This document shows positions 14,173-20,345 of a stretch of 20,345 nucleotides of DNA, one piece after another; position 1 is the first letter of the stretch; the number at the start of each line of letters is the position of its first letter. The position numbers were made by a program, and so were the translations under genes. The stretch comes from JAAZNO01 sp964508025. GTDB taxonomy: Bacteria > Chloroflexota > Anaerolineae > B4-G1 > SLSP01. The notes under the pieces were generated by a model. It was given only the letters and a program-made list of their open reading frames with translations. It had not been told where the DNA came from and ran no database searches. The stretch covers positions 1 through 20,345 of the forward strand of contig CAZDSF010000067.1 of the NCBI GenBank assembly GCA_964508025.1, read 5' to 3'.

Positions 14173-15576
14173 ATGAAACTGGAACAATTCCATCGCATTC
14201 ACATTGTTGGTATCGGCGGGGCGGGGATGTCCGCCATCGCCCGGGTGCTCAAGGGACGGGGCTTCGAGGTGCAAGGCTCGGACCGGGGCGCGGGGCGGCT
14301 GGTTGCCGACTTGTGCGCGGAGGGCATTCCCGTGACGCTGGGACACGCGGCGGAGAACATCGGCGCCGCCGAGCTGGTGCTCGCGTCATCGGCGATTCCC
14401 GATGAGAATGTGGAGCTGCAAGCTGCTCGCGCGCGGGGTATCCCGGTGCTGCGACGTCTCGATTTCCTGCCGCTGCTGCTCGCAGGCTACGAGGTTATCG
14501 CGGTGGCGGGCGCGCACGGCAAGACCACTGTCACCGGTATGGTAGCCACGATTTTGCTCGCGGTGGGCGCCGATCCTTCGTACATCATCGGTGGGGTGGT
14601 GGGCAATTTGGGCGGGAATGCGCGCACGGGACACGGGCCGTATTTCGTCATCGAAGCTGATGAATACCGCAACACGTTCCTGGCGCTGGAGCCGAGTCTT
14701 GCGATTGTCACCAATGTGGAATTCGATCACCCCGACTGTTTCGCCAGCCCGCGCTTCGTGCGCCTGGCGTTTGGGGATTTCGTCAATCGCATTCGGCCCG
14801 GCGGCGCTTTGATCGCCTGCAACGATGATCCGGTGGCGCACGCGGTCGGCGTGGCTTACCACGCGGGCGGGGGGCGCCTGACGCTCTACGGGCTGGCCGA
14901 GGGCGAGGGCGTTGCCTGGCGGGCGGTGGATGTGGCTTCCAATGCGGCGGGCGGCGTGGATTTTACGGTATTGCATCATGGGCAAGCGCTGGGACGGGTG
15001 CAGTTGCAGATTCCTGGAACGCACAATGCGCAGAATGCGCTGGCGGCGCTGGCGACGGCGGCGCAGGCGGGCGTGGATTTTCCCACGGCGGCTGCGGCGC
15101 TGGCAACCTTCTCCGGCACGGCGCGGCGCTTCGAGGTGTTGGGCGAGGCGGGCGATGTGACTGTGATTGACGATTACGCCCATCATCCGACGCAGATTCG
15201 GGCGGTGCTGGCGGCGACGCGCGAACGTTACCCTGGTCGGCGCGTGATCGCGGTCTGGCAGCCGCACACCTTCAGCCGCATCAAGGCGCTGTGGGCCGAG
15301 TTTATGACGGCTTTCGCGCAAGCGGATCTGGTGCTGGTGTTACCGGTCTATGCAGCGCGCGAGACGGATGACGGCAGTTTTTCATCGGCGGATCTGGCGG
15401 CGCAGATGACGCATTCGGCGGCGGCGGTATCCTCGTTGGATGAGGCGGTGCAACGGCTGGCGACGCTGGTGTTGCCGGGGGACGTGGCGCTGTTGATGGG
15501 CGCCGGCGATGAGTATGTGGTGGGAGAGCGGTTGTTGACCCGGTTAAGAAAGGAGAGCGTGGTATGTCAAGATTAG
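14173..15576 (+). CDS. murC: UDP-MurNAc--L-alanine ligase MurC
   Basis: 467 aa, normal length. MurC joins L-Ala to UDP-MurNAc with ATP, the first peptide step. Motifs: HIVGIGGAGMSAIARVL (10-26), the P-loop VAGAHGKTTVTGM (111-123), EADEYRNTF (161-169), NVEFDHPDCF (181-190), DDYAHHPTQI and VWQPHTFSR in the C-terminal domain, and LLMGAGDEY near the end. The EADEY and DYAHHP motifs separate MurC from MurD/E/F. The ATG at 14173 has AGGAAGG 5 nt upstream; the reading frame extends back into the CvpA gene but is not needed. Its last 13 nt overlap the small ORF that follows. Confidence 0.97.
   Translation: MKLEQFHRIHIVGIGGAGMSAIARVLKGRGFEVQGSDRGAGRLVADLCAEGIPVTLGHAAENIGAAELVLASSAIPDENVELQAARARGIPVLRRLDFLPLLLAGYEVIAVAGAHGKTTVTGMVATILLAVGADPSYIIGGVVGNLGGNARTGHGPYFVIEADEYRNTFLALEPSLAIVTNVEFDHPDCFASPRFVRLAFGDFVNRIRPGGALIACNDDPVAHAVGVAYHAGGGRLTLYGLAEGEGVAWRAVDVASNAAGGVDFTVLHHGQALGRVQLQIPGTHNAQNALAALATAAQAGVDFPTAAAALATFSGTARRFEVLGEAGDVTVIDDYAHHPTQIRAVLAATRERYPGRRVIAVWQPHTFSRIKALWAEFMTAFAQADLVLVLPVYAARETDDGSFSSADLAAQMTHSAAAVSSLDEAVQRLATLVLPGDVALLMGAGDEYVVGERLLTRLRKESVVCQD
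15551..15555 (+). promoter_or_regulatory. Shine-Dalgarno site of the 51-codon small ORF
   Basis: AAAGGAGA (15549-15556), core AGGAG, lies inside the last codons of murC and 8 nt before the small ORF ATG at 15564. It has no other gene to serve: murB begins 160 nt further on. It is the main sequence evidence that the small ORF is translated. Confidence 0.7.
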
Positions 15577-15719
15577 CGGATATGTTGGCGCGGCTGGTGC
15601 GCGTGCAGGGACGGAAGAAGTCGCGCTATCGCGCTTATCAATCTGAGGCGCTCAATCTCAAGTTGCAGTTGGTGGAACGCGAAACCAACAAGCCGAGCCG
15701 GAGGCCCACGCCACGGTGA
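15564..15719 (+). CDS. Small basic protein of unknown function between murC and murB (51 aa)
   Basis: I found this frame by reading the murC-murB spacer. It encodes 51 residues, with 14 Lys/Arg against 4 Asp/Glu, hence strongly basic. The first 14 residues (MSRLADMLARLVRV) form a plausible amphipathic helix; a central KKSRYR patch and a helical stretch (about 24-40) follow; the tail is Pro/Arg-rich (PSRRPTPR). No membrane helix, Cys pair or known motif is seen. The ATG is 8 nt after a strong AGGAG site. Its first 13 nt overlap murC, and its TGA overlaps the murB GTG as GTGA. It therefore fills the 139-nt spacer exactly, in the coupled style of the operon. I do not recognise a family. A role in cell-wall synthesis is only suggested by context. 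Confidence 0.65.
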   Translation: MSRLADMLARLVRVQGRKKSRYRAYQSEALNLKLQLVERETNKPSRRPTPR

Positions 15720-16648
15720 ACGCCGATTTCGAGGCCCGGCTGGATGCTCTGGCCCAACGGCTGGGGCCTATCGCGGAGCGGCATGGTCGTCTGGCGCGCT
15801 ATGCGATGGCGGGCGTGGGCGGCCCGGCGGATGTGCTGGTCGTGGCGCGGAGCTGCGATGCGCTGCTGCGGGCGCTCCAGGCGGCGCGGGAGCTCGATTT
15901 GCCGGTGCGCGTCTTCGGCGGCTTGACGAATTGCCTCATCTGCGATACGGGATTGCGCGGCGTGGCGGTGCTCAATCAAGCGCGGGGGTATCAATTTGAG
16001 GCGGGTTATCGCCTTCGTGCGGAAGCGGGCGCGGTGGTCGTGACGGTTGCGCGGGAGGCGGTGCAGCGCGGTTGGGCCGGGTTGACGTGGGCCGTCGGCT
16101 TGCCCGGCACCGTGGGCGGGATGGTGGTGAACAATGCCGGCGCCTTTGGCGGCGAGACTTCCCAGAGCCTGGTTTCGGCGGAGGTGTTGAATCCGCAGGG
16201 CGTGGTGATGGAGGTCGACCCGGATTGGTTCGCCTTTGAGTATCGGCGGAGCCGGCTCAAGGGAACGGCTGAGGGCTGGGTGGTGCTCTCCGTGGTGTTG
16301 CAGCTCCGCCCGGCGGAAGCCGCGCATCTGGAGGCGAAAGCCGAGGAGTACACGGCGCGGCGGCAGCGGACGCAACCGCCGGGGCGCACGTTGGGTTCGA
16401 CGTTCAAGAATCCGCCGGGCGATTATGCCGGACGGCTGATCGAGGCGGCGGGGCTGAAGGGGCGGCGTGTGGGCGGGGTGGTCATTTCCACCCAACATGC
16501 CAATTTCTTCATCAATGAGGGCGAGGGAACCGCGGCGGATTACGCGGCTTTGATCGCCTTGACGCAGGATGAGGTCGCGCGCCAGTTCGGTATCCATCTG
16601 GAGCCGGAAATTGAATTCTTTGGAATGGAGTGTCCCCGTGGCGGATAG
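15716..16648 (+). CDS. murB: UDP-N-acetylenolpyruvoylglucosamine reductase MurB
   Basis: 310 aa. MurB, an FAD enzyme, reduces enolpyruvyl-UDP-GlcNAc to UDP-MurNAc with NADPH. Motifs: GVGGPADVLVVA (33-44), the FAD-binding stretch VFGGLTNCLICD (66-77; usual form GxGSN), GLPGTVGGMVVNNAGAFGGE (128-147), YRRS (176-179), TLGSTFKNPPGDYAGRLIE (225-243) with Ser228 at the catalytic proton-donor position, and LEPEIEF with Glu297. The GTG start at 15716 overlaps the small ORF stop by 4 nt, with GGAGG 11 nt upstream. No ATG gives a better N-terminus. It resembles the shorter type IIb-like MurB of Gram-positives more than E. coli type I, based on length. Confidence 0.92.
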   Translation: MNADFEARLDALAQRLGPIAERHGRLARYAMAGVGGPADVLVVARSCDALLRALQAARELDLPVRVFGGLTNCLICDTGLRGVAVLNQARGYQFEAGYRLRAEAGAVVVTVAREAVQRGWAGLTWAVGLPGTVGGMVVNNAGAFGGETSQSLVSAEVLNPQGVVMEVDPDWFAFEYRRSRLKGTAEGWVVLSVVLQLRPAEAAHLEAKAEEYTARRQRTQPPGRTLGSTFKNPPGDYAGRLIEAAGLKGRRVGGVVISTQHANFFINEGEGTAADYAALIALTQDEVARQFGIHLEPEIEFFGMECPRGG

Positions 16649-17768
16649 GTTGAAAGTAGCGGTATTGTTCGGCGGGCGGTCGGGCGAACACGAGGTGAGC
16701 CTGGCTTCGGCGCAGTCGGTGATGAGCGTCCTCGATCCCGCCAAATACGAGGTGTTGCAAGTGGGCATCACGCGCCAGGGGGCATGGCTCGTGGGGACGG
16801 ATGTGATGGCGGCTTTGCGGCGTGAGGATTTCGCAGACACGCGCCCGGTGGGCCTGTTCCCCGATCCGACGCGGCGCGGCCTGTGGGAAGTGAACGCGCT
16901 GGATGAGGCGGCCCGGTTACGCCTGTTCTCTCGCGTGGATGTGGTCTTCCCGGTGCTGCATGGCACCTTCGGCGAGGATGGCACGTTGCAGGGCTTGCTT
17001 GAACTGGCGGATGTGCCTTATGTGGGCTGCGGCGCGCTGGCTTCGGCTGTGGCAATGGACAAAATCCTTTTCAAGGATGTGTGCAAAGCCCACGGGCTGC
17101 CGTTGGCCCCGTATGTGGGGGTGAGCCGGCGGCGTTGGGAGCGGGAGCCGCAGGCGGTGTTGGAGGAAATCGAGGCGACATTGACGTATCCGGTCTTCTC
17201 CAAACCGGCGAATCTAGGCTCCTCGGTGGGGATCAGCAAATGCCGTGGGCGCTCTGATCTGGTGGAGGGCCTGCATGAGGCCGCGCGCTATGACCGGCGC
17301 ATTCTGGTCGAACATGCGGTGCCGGCGGCGCGGGAGATCGAGGTGAGCGTTTTGGGCAATGAGACCCCTGCGGCATCGGTGCCGGGGGAGATCATTCCCA
17401 GCCGCGAGTTCTACGATTATGCGGCGAAGTATCTGGATGATGGGGAGCGGGCGTCGCAGCTGCTCATTCCGGCGCCCATCAGCGAGGCATTGGCGGCGGA
17501 GGTGCGAGACCTGGCGGTGCGCGCCTTCCGCGCGATTGATGGGGCGGGCATGGCGCGGGCGGATTTTCTGCTCGATGGCGAGAGCGGCGCCCTGGTTTTG
17601 AATGAACTGAACACGATTCCGGGCTTCACCAAAATCAGCATGTATCCCAAGCTGTGGGAAGCCACGGGGGTGCCTTATTCCCGGTTGGTGAGCTGGTTGA
17701 TTGATCTGGCATTGGAGCGGCATGGCGAAAATGCGCGCTCGGAGCGGGTGTATCGTCCTGGGGTTTGA
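16638..17768 (+). CDS. ddl: D-alanine--D-alanine ligase Ddl
   Basis: 376 aa, ATP-grasp enzyme making the D-Ala-D-Ala used by MurF. Motifs: VLFGGRSGEHEVSLASA (9-25), LHGTFGEDGTLQGLLE (108-122 region), SKPANLGSSVGISK (188-201), EIEVSVLGN (233-241), FYDYAAKYLDDG (258-269), and ADFLLDG and NELNTIPGFT (322-331) with the metal-binding Glu and Asn. The omega loop ends in KY (Lys264-Tyr265), the form associated with D-Ala-D-Ala rather than D-Ala-D-Lac ligases. The start is GTG at 16638, overlapping murB by 11 nt, with GGAG 7 nt upstream; the frame upstream lies in murB and lacks family similarity. Confidence 0.95.
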   Translation: MADRLKVAVLFGGRSGEHEVSLASAQSVMSVLDPAKYEVLQVGITRQGAWLVGTDVMAALRREDFADTRPVGLFPDPTRRGLWEVNALDEAARLRLFSRVDVVFPVLHGTFGEDGTLQGLLELADVPYVGCGALASAVAMDKILFKDVCKAHGLPLAPYVGVSRRRWEREPQAVLEEIEATLTYPVFSKPANLGSSVGISKCRGRSDLVEGLHEAARYDRRILVEHAVPAAREIEVSVLGNETPAASVPGEIIPSREFYDYAAKYLDDGERASQLLIPAPISEALAAEVRDLAVRAFRAIDGAGMARADFLLDGESGALVLNELNTIPGFTKISMYPKLWEATGVPYSRLVSWLIDLALERHGENARSERVYRPGV

Positions 17769-17813
17769 ACTGCGCGTTTATTCGGACGGCCTTTTTATTT
17801 TTGGGAGTTGAGC

Positions 17814-18614
17814 ATGGCAAAGCGAAATTATCCTCGAACCGCAGCTTTATTGGGCGCGCAGCCGAGCGTGGCTCGACAGCAGCAGGGCGGCGGGCGGGCG
17901 GCGCAAACCGACTGGGCGGCGCTCCGCATTCCGTGGCGGGCGTTGCTGCCCACGCTCTTGTTCACTGCGGCGCTGCTCTGGCTCTGGCTGGATCCCGCCT
18001 GGTATGTGGATGCGACACGCATCCATGTGGCCGGTTCGGCGGTTGCCGAAACGCGGCGCGATGTGGCGCTTGCCGGGCAAGTGCTGGGGTTGCACGGATT
18101 GTGGCTGCGCCCGAGCACGGTCGTCTCGGAGGTGCTCGCTGGGGTGCCGGTGGTGCTACATGCGGAGGTGTCTCATAGCCTGTATCCCGCCAGCTGTACC
18201 ATCGCCATCCAGGAGCGCGAACCGGTGCTGACCTGGATCACGGCTGAGGGGGCGGTGTGGGTGGATGCCGAGGGGCTGGTGCTGCCGGTGCGCGATGAGC
18301 GCGCGGACTTGCCGGTGATTCGCGGCCCGCTGCCCGAGGGTGAGCGCGTTCCGCAGGCGGTGCTCGAAGGGGTGGCGGCGCTAGAGGCGCTGGCATTGCC
18401 GGAGGGCGCGTGGGGTTATCATCCCCAACGCGGGTTGCTCTGGTACAGCCCTGGCGGGCCTATCGTGGCTTTCGGCCTGGGGCGCGAGATGGCGTTGCGC
18501 TGGCAGTTGTGTGAGCGGATGCTCGAAGCGTTGCGCGCGCAAGGGATTACGCCTCGCGCGGTGGATGTGCGGTTTTTGAATGCGCCGGTCTATTCCCTGA
18601 CGGATGCATGGTGA
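17814..18614 (+). CDS. ftsQ: Cell-division protein FtsQ/DivIB
   Basis: 266 aa. FtsQ is a bitopic divisome scaffold that binds FtsL and FtsB/DivIC. A cytoplasmic N-terminus (about 1-40) leads into a membrane helix (about 42-59) and an outside POTRA domain starting WYVDATRIHVAGSAVAE (63-79). The typical FtsQ core IAIQEREPVLTW followed by VWVDAEGLVLPV is present. Start choice: GGGAG (17803-17807) lies 6 nt before ATG 17814, while an in-frame TTG at 17808 abuts the site, so ATG is used. It is preceded by a 45-nt spacer after ddl and followed by a 46-nt spacer before ftsA. Confidence 0.92.
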   Translation: MAKRNYPRTAALLGAQPSVARQQQGGGRAAQTDWAALRIPWRALLPTLLFTAALLWLWLDPAWYVDATRIHVAGSAVAETRRDVALAGQVLGLHGLWLRPSTVVSEVLAGVPVVLHAEVSHSLYPASCTIAIQEREPVLTWITAEGAVWVDAEGLVLPVRDERADLPVIRGPLPEGERVPQAVLEGVAALEALALPEGAWGYHPQRGLLWYSPGGPIVAFGLGREMALRWQLCERMLEALRAQGITPRAVDVRFLNAPVYSLTDAW

Positions 18615-18660
18615 GTCACAATCGAGACCCGGAGCGTTGGCGCTCGTGTGAGGTAGCGGC

Positions 18661-19890
18661 ATGGAACGATCAGTAGTCGGGATTGACGTCGGAAGTCATA
18701 AGATTGAGGTGTTGGTGGGTGAAATCGCGGAGGGCGGCGAAACCCGCATCGTCGGCGTGGGGCAGGCGTTGGCCCGTGGGGTGCGCAAAGGCGTGATTGT
18801 GAATGTCGCCGATGCGACGGCTTCGATTACCGAGGCGGTGCGGCGGGCAGAGCAGAGCTCCGGCTATCAGATCGAGCGGGCTTACGTGAGCATCAGCGGC
18901 GCGCATGTCAGCTCGCGCAACAGTCCGGGGGTGGTGGGCGTCTCGCGGCGCGAGCGGGGCATCACGCCGGATGATGTGGATCGCGCGTTGGAGGCTGCCG
19001 GCGCCATCGCCTTGCCGCAGAACCAGGAGCTGCTGCACATCATTCCCCGCGCGTACACGGTGGATGGGCAGGCTGGCGTGCGCGATCCGCTGGGGATGCA
19101 CGGCTTCCGCCTGGAGGTGGAGGCGCACGTGGTGATGGGGTCTTCGACGGCGATTCAAAACCTCACCAAATGCGTCAACGGCGCGGGAGTCGAGGTGAGC
19201 GAGCTGGTGTTGAGTAGCCTGTCGGCCGGCGCGGCGTTGCTGACCAATACCGAGAAGGACATGGGCGTTGTCCTGGTGGACATCGGCGAGGGGACGACCG
19301 ACATCGCCATTTTCATCGAAGGGACGGTGTGGTATACCCGTTCGTTGCCGATGGGCGGGGAATACATCACCAACGATATTGCGATTGGTCTGCGCTTGCC
19401 GCCCGAAGCCGCCGAAGAGGTGAAGCTGCGTCACGGGCACGCGATGGTGGCGCAGGTCTCGGAGGATGAGCGCTTCACGATCTCGCAGTATGGCGAGAGC
19501 GCGCCGGTGGTGGTACCGCGATGGAAGCTGGCGCAGATTGTGATGGCGCGCAGCGAGGAGATCCTGGAGAACGTGCAGCAGGAGATCAAGCGTTCGGGCT
19601 ACGATGGACTGCTGCCCGCAGGGTTGGTGCTCTGCGGCGGCACGGCGCAATTGCCGGGAATGCGGGAGCTGGCGCGCGATATTTTCGATTTGCCGGTGCA
19701 GATCGGCGCGCCGCGCGGTCTGGGGGGGTTGGCGGACAAAGTGGCGACGCCCGCTTCGGCGGTGGGCGTGGGGTTGTTGAAGTGGACGCCGATGTGGGAG
19801 GAGGCTGGCGGCGCCAACGCCTGGAAATCCTCGCGCATGTCGTGGTGGAAGCGTATTGGGGTCTGGCTGCGGGCTTTGATGCCGGGTTGA
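18661..19890 (+). CDS. ftsA: Cell-division actin homologue FtsA
   Basis: 409 aa. FtsA is an actin-like ATPase that anchors FtsZ to the membrane and recruits later divisome proteins. The phosphate-1 motif is GIDVGSHKIEVLVGE (7-21), the SHS2/1C region begins VSISGAHVSS, and phosphate-2 is VDIGEGTTDIAIF (206-218), where Glu210 replaces the usual Gly. LVLCGGTAQLPGM is the adenosine motif. The C-terminus SWWKRIGVWLRALMPG is a clear amphipathic membrane-targeting helix. ATG 18661 has GAGG 7 nt upstream. ftsZ follows after 50 nt. Confidence 0.95.
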   Translation: MERSVVGIDVGSHKIEVLVGEIAEGGETRIVGVGQALARGVRKGVIVNVADATASITEAVRRAEQSSGYQIERAYVSISGAHVSSRNSPGVVGVSRRERGITPDDVDRALEAAGAIALPQNQELLHIIPRAYTVDGQAGVRDPLGMHGFRLEVEAHVVMGSSTAIQNLTKCVNGAGVEVSELVLSSLSAGAALLTNTEKDMGVVLVDIGEGTTDIAIFIEGTVWYTRSLPMGGEYITNDIAIGLRLPPEAAEEVKLRHGHAMVAQVSEDERFTISQYGESAPVVVPRWKLAQIVMARSEEILENVQQEIKRSGYDGLLPAGLVLCGGTAQLPGMRELARDIFDLPVQIGAPRGLGGLADKVATPASAVGVGLLKWTPMWEEAGGANAWKSSRMSWWKRIGVWLRALMPG

Positions 19891-19926
19891 TTTTACTGGT
19901 GGATGTTGCTGGCAGGTTTATTTTCA

Positions 19927-19936
19927 AGGGAGGTGA
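19927..19936 (+). promoter_or_regulatory. Very strong Shine-Dalgarno site of ftsZ
   Basis: AAGGGAGGTGA-like site (core GGGAGGTGA, 19928-19936) is almost fully complementary to the 16S 3' tail and sits 4 nt before the ftsZ ATG. It is the longest match among the cluster's starts, consistent with ftsZ being the most highly translated gene. Confidence 0.75.
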
Positions 19937-19940
19937 CGAG

Positions 19941-20345
19941 ATGGGTGTTGTAGGTGAGAACTTCGCGCAGATTCGGGTGGTGGGCGTAGGCGGCGGCGGC
20001 AGCAATGCCGTCAATCGAATGATCTCAGAAGGCTTGCAGGGCGTGGACTTCATCGCGGTCAATACCGACGCGCAGGCGTTGATGCTCTCAGAGGCGCCGA
20101 AGCGGGTGCGGCTGGGCGATGGCGTCACGCGCGGTTTGGGCGCGGGCGGCAATCCAGAGCTGGGGCAGAAGGCAGCTGAGGAATCGGCGGGGGAGATTCT
20201 GGAGGTGCTGGATGGCGCCGACATGGTCTTCGTCACCGCCGGCATGGGCGGCGGCACCGGCACCGGCGCGGCGCCGGTCATCGCGCGCATCGCCAAGGAG
20301 CAGGTGAAGGCGCTGACCATTGGCGTGGTCACTCGCCCGTTCATG
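19941..20345 (+). CDS. ftsZ: Cell-division tubulin homologue FtsZ, C-terminus cut by window edge
   Basis: The first 135 residues are visible. FtsZ polymerises with GTP to form the division ring. The nucleotide-binding N-terminal domain shows IRVVGVGGGGSNAVNRM (11-27), FIAVNTDAQAL (37-47), RGLGAGGNPELG (64-75) and the tubulin signature GGGTGTG (103-109). The N-terminal extension before the first strand is short (about 10 residues). The frame runs open to the window end. The start follows a near-perfect Shine-Dalgarno site. Confidence 0.98.
   Translation, partial: MGVVGENFAQIRVVGVGGGGSNAVNRMISEGLQGVDFIAVNTDAQALMLSEAPKRVRLGDGVTRGLGAGGNPELGQKAAEESAGEILEVLDGADMVFVTAGMGGGTGTGAAPVIARIAKEQVKALTIGVVTRPFM

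Noticed and set aside
17409..17435. Ddl as a D-Ala-D-Lac (vancomycin-resistance type) ligase
   Set aside because: The omega loop has Lys-Tyr, the form linked to D-Ala-D-Ala synthesis, and no vanH or vanX-like genes are nearby.
17754..17802. Possible terminator or attenuator between ddl and ftsQ (CGTCC...GGACG then a T-rich tract)
   Set aside because: The stem is 5 bp with a 25-nt loop, and the T tract is interrupted and separated from it. Too weak, and ftsQ-ftsA-ftsZ would need a new promoter that I do not see.
18632..18645. Small hairpin GAGCG-TTGG-CGCTC before ftsA
   Set aside because: Only 5 bp in GC-rich DNA, where chance dyads are common; it leaves the Shine-Dalgarno at 18650 free.
1..20345. 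CRISPR array, insertion sequence, tRNA or rRNA gene
   Set aside because: I read both strands for spaced repeats, transposase-like proteins, terminal inverted repeats and tRNA arms and saw none; the short tandem repeats have no spacers.

Overview
The window is a nearly complete dcw (division and cell wall) cluster on the + strand (about 4.0-20.3 kb), with a three-gene divergent block on the - strand (1-3.8 kb). Three things together suggest a Chloroflexota bacterium, possibly an Anaerolineae-like lineage: the high GC, the gene order with a CvpA-like gene between murG and murC, and a NurA nuclease paired with a HerA-type HAS-barrel protein. This is inference from gene content; no marker in the window proves it.

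Left block (- strand, read right to left): nurA, a stand-alone HAS-barrel protein, then an aldehyde:ferredoxin oxidoreductase (AOR) family tungstoenzyme that runs off the left edge. The spacers of this block hold short word-like tandem repeats. nurA has a promoter whose -10 box lies 7 nt before its best ATG, so its mRNA is probably leaderless. The 244 bp between nurA and mraZ is a divergent regulatory region: it holds the nurA promoter, a perfect 12-bp inverted repeat, a good sigma70-type mraZ promoter and a 10-bp-phased TGGGG array that matches the MraZ operator.

Right block (+ strand): mraZ, rsmH, ftsL, ftsI, [100-N gap], murF, mraY, murD, ftsW, murG, a cvpA-like gene, murC, an undescribed 51-aa ORF, murB, ddl, ftsQ, ftsA and ftsZ (cut by the right edge). 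Genes are tightly packed, many overlapping or 1-10 nt apart, which fits one long translationally coupled operon. murE is the only ligase of the UDP-MurNAc-peptide series (MurC, D, E, F) not seen. It would be expected exactly where the gap lies, so it is probably hidden by an unsequenced stretch of unknown true length.

Together the genes cover these steps: MurB and MurC (with D, F, Ddl and the presumed MurE) make UDP-MurNAc-pentapeptide; MraY and MurG make lipid I and lipid II; FtsW and FtsI polymerise and cross-link at the septum; FtsQ and FtsL form the periplasmic divisome scaffold; FtsA tethers FtsZ to the membrane. MraZ is the operon's transcription regulator and RsmH is the linked 16S rRNA methyltransferase.

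The most novel item is the 51-codon basic ORF that exactly fills the murC-murB spacer. It has a strong Shine-Dalgarno site, and its stop overlaps the murB start by 4 nt. Next are the HAS-barrel/NurA pair without an adjacent HerA ATPase and the operator-like architecture upstream of mraZ.
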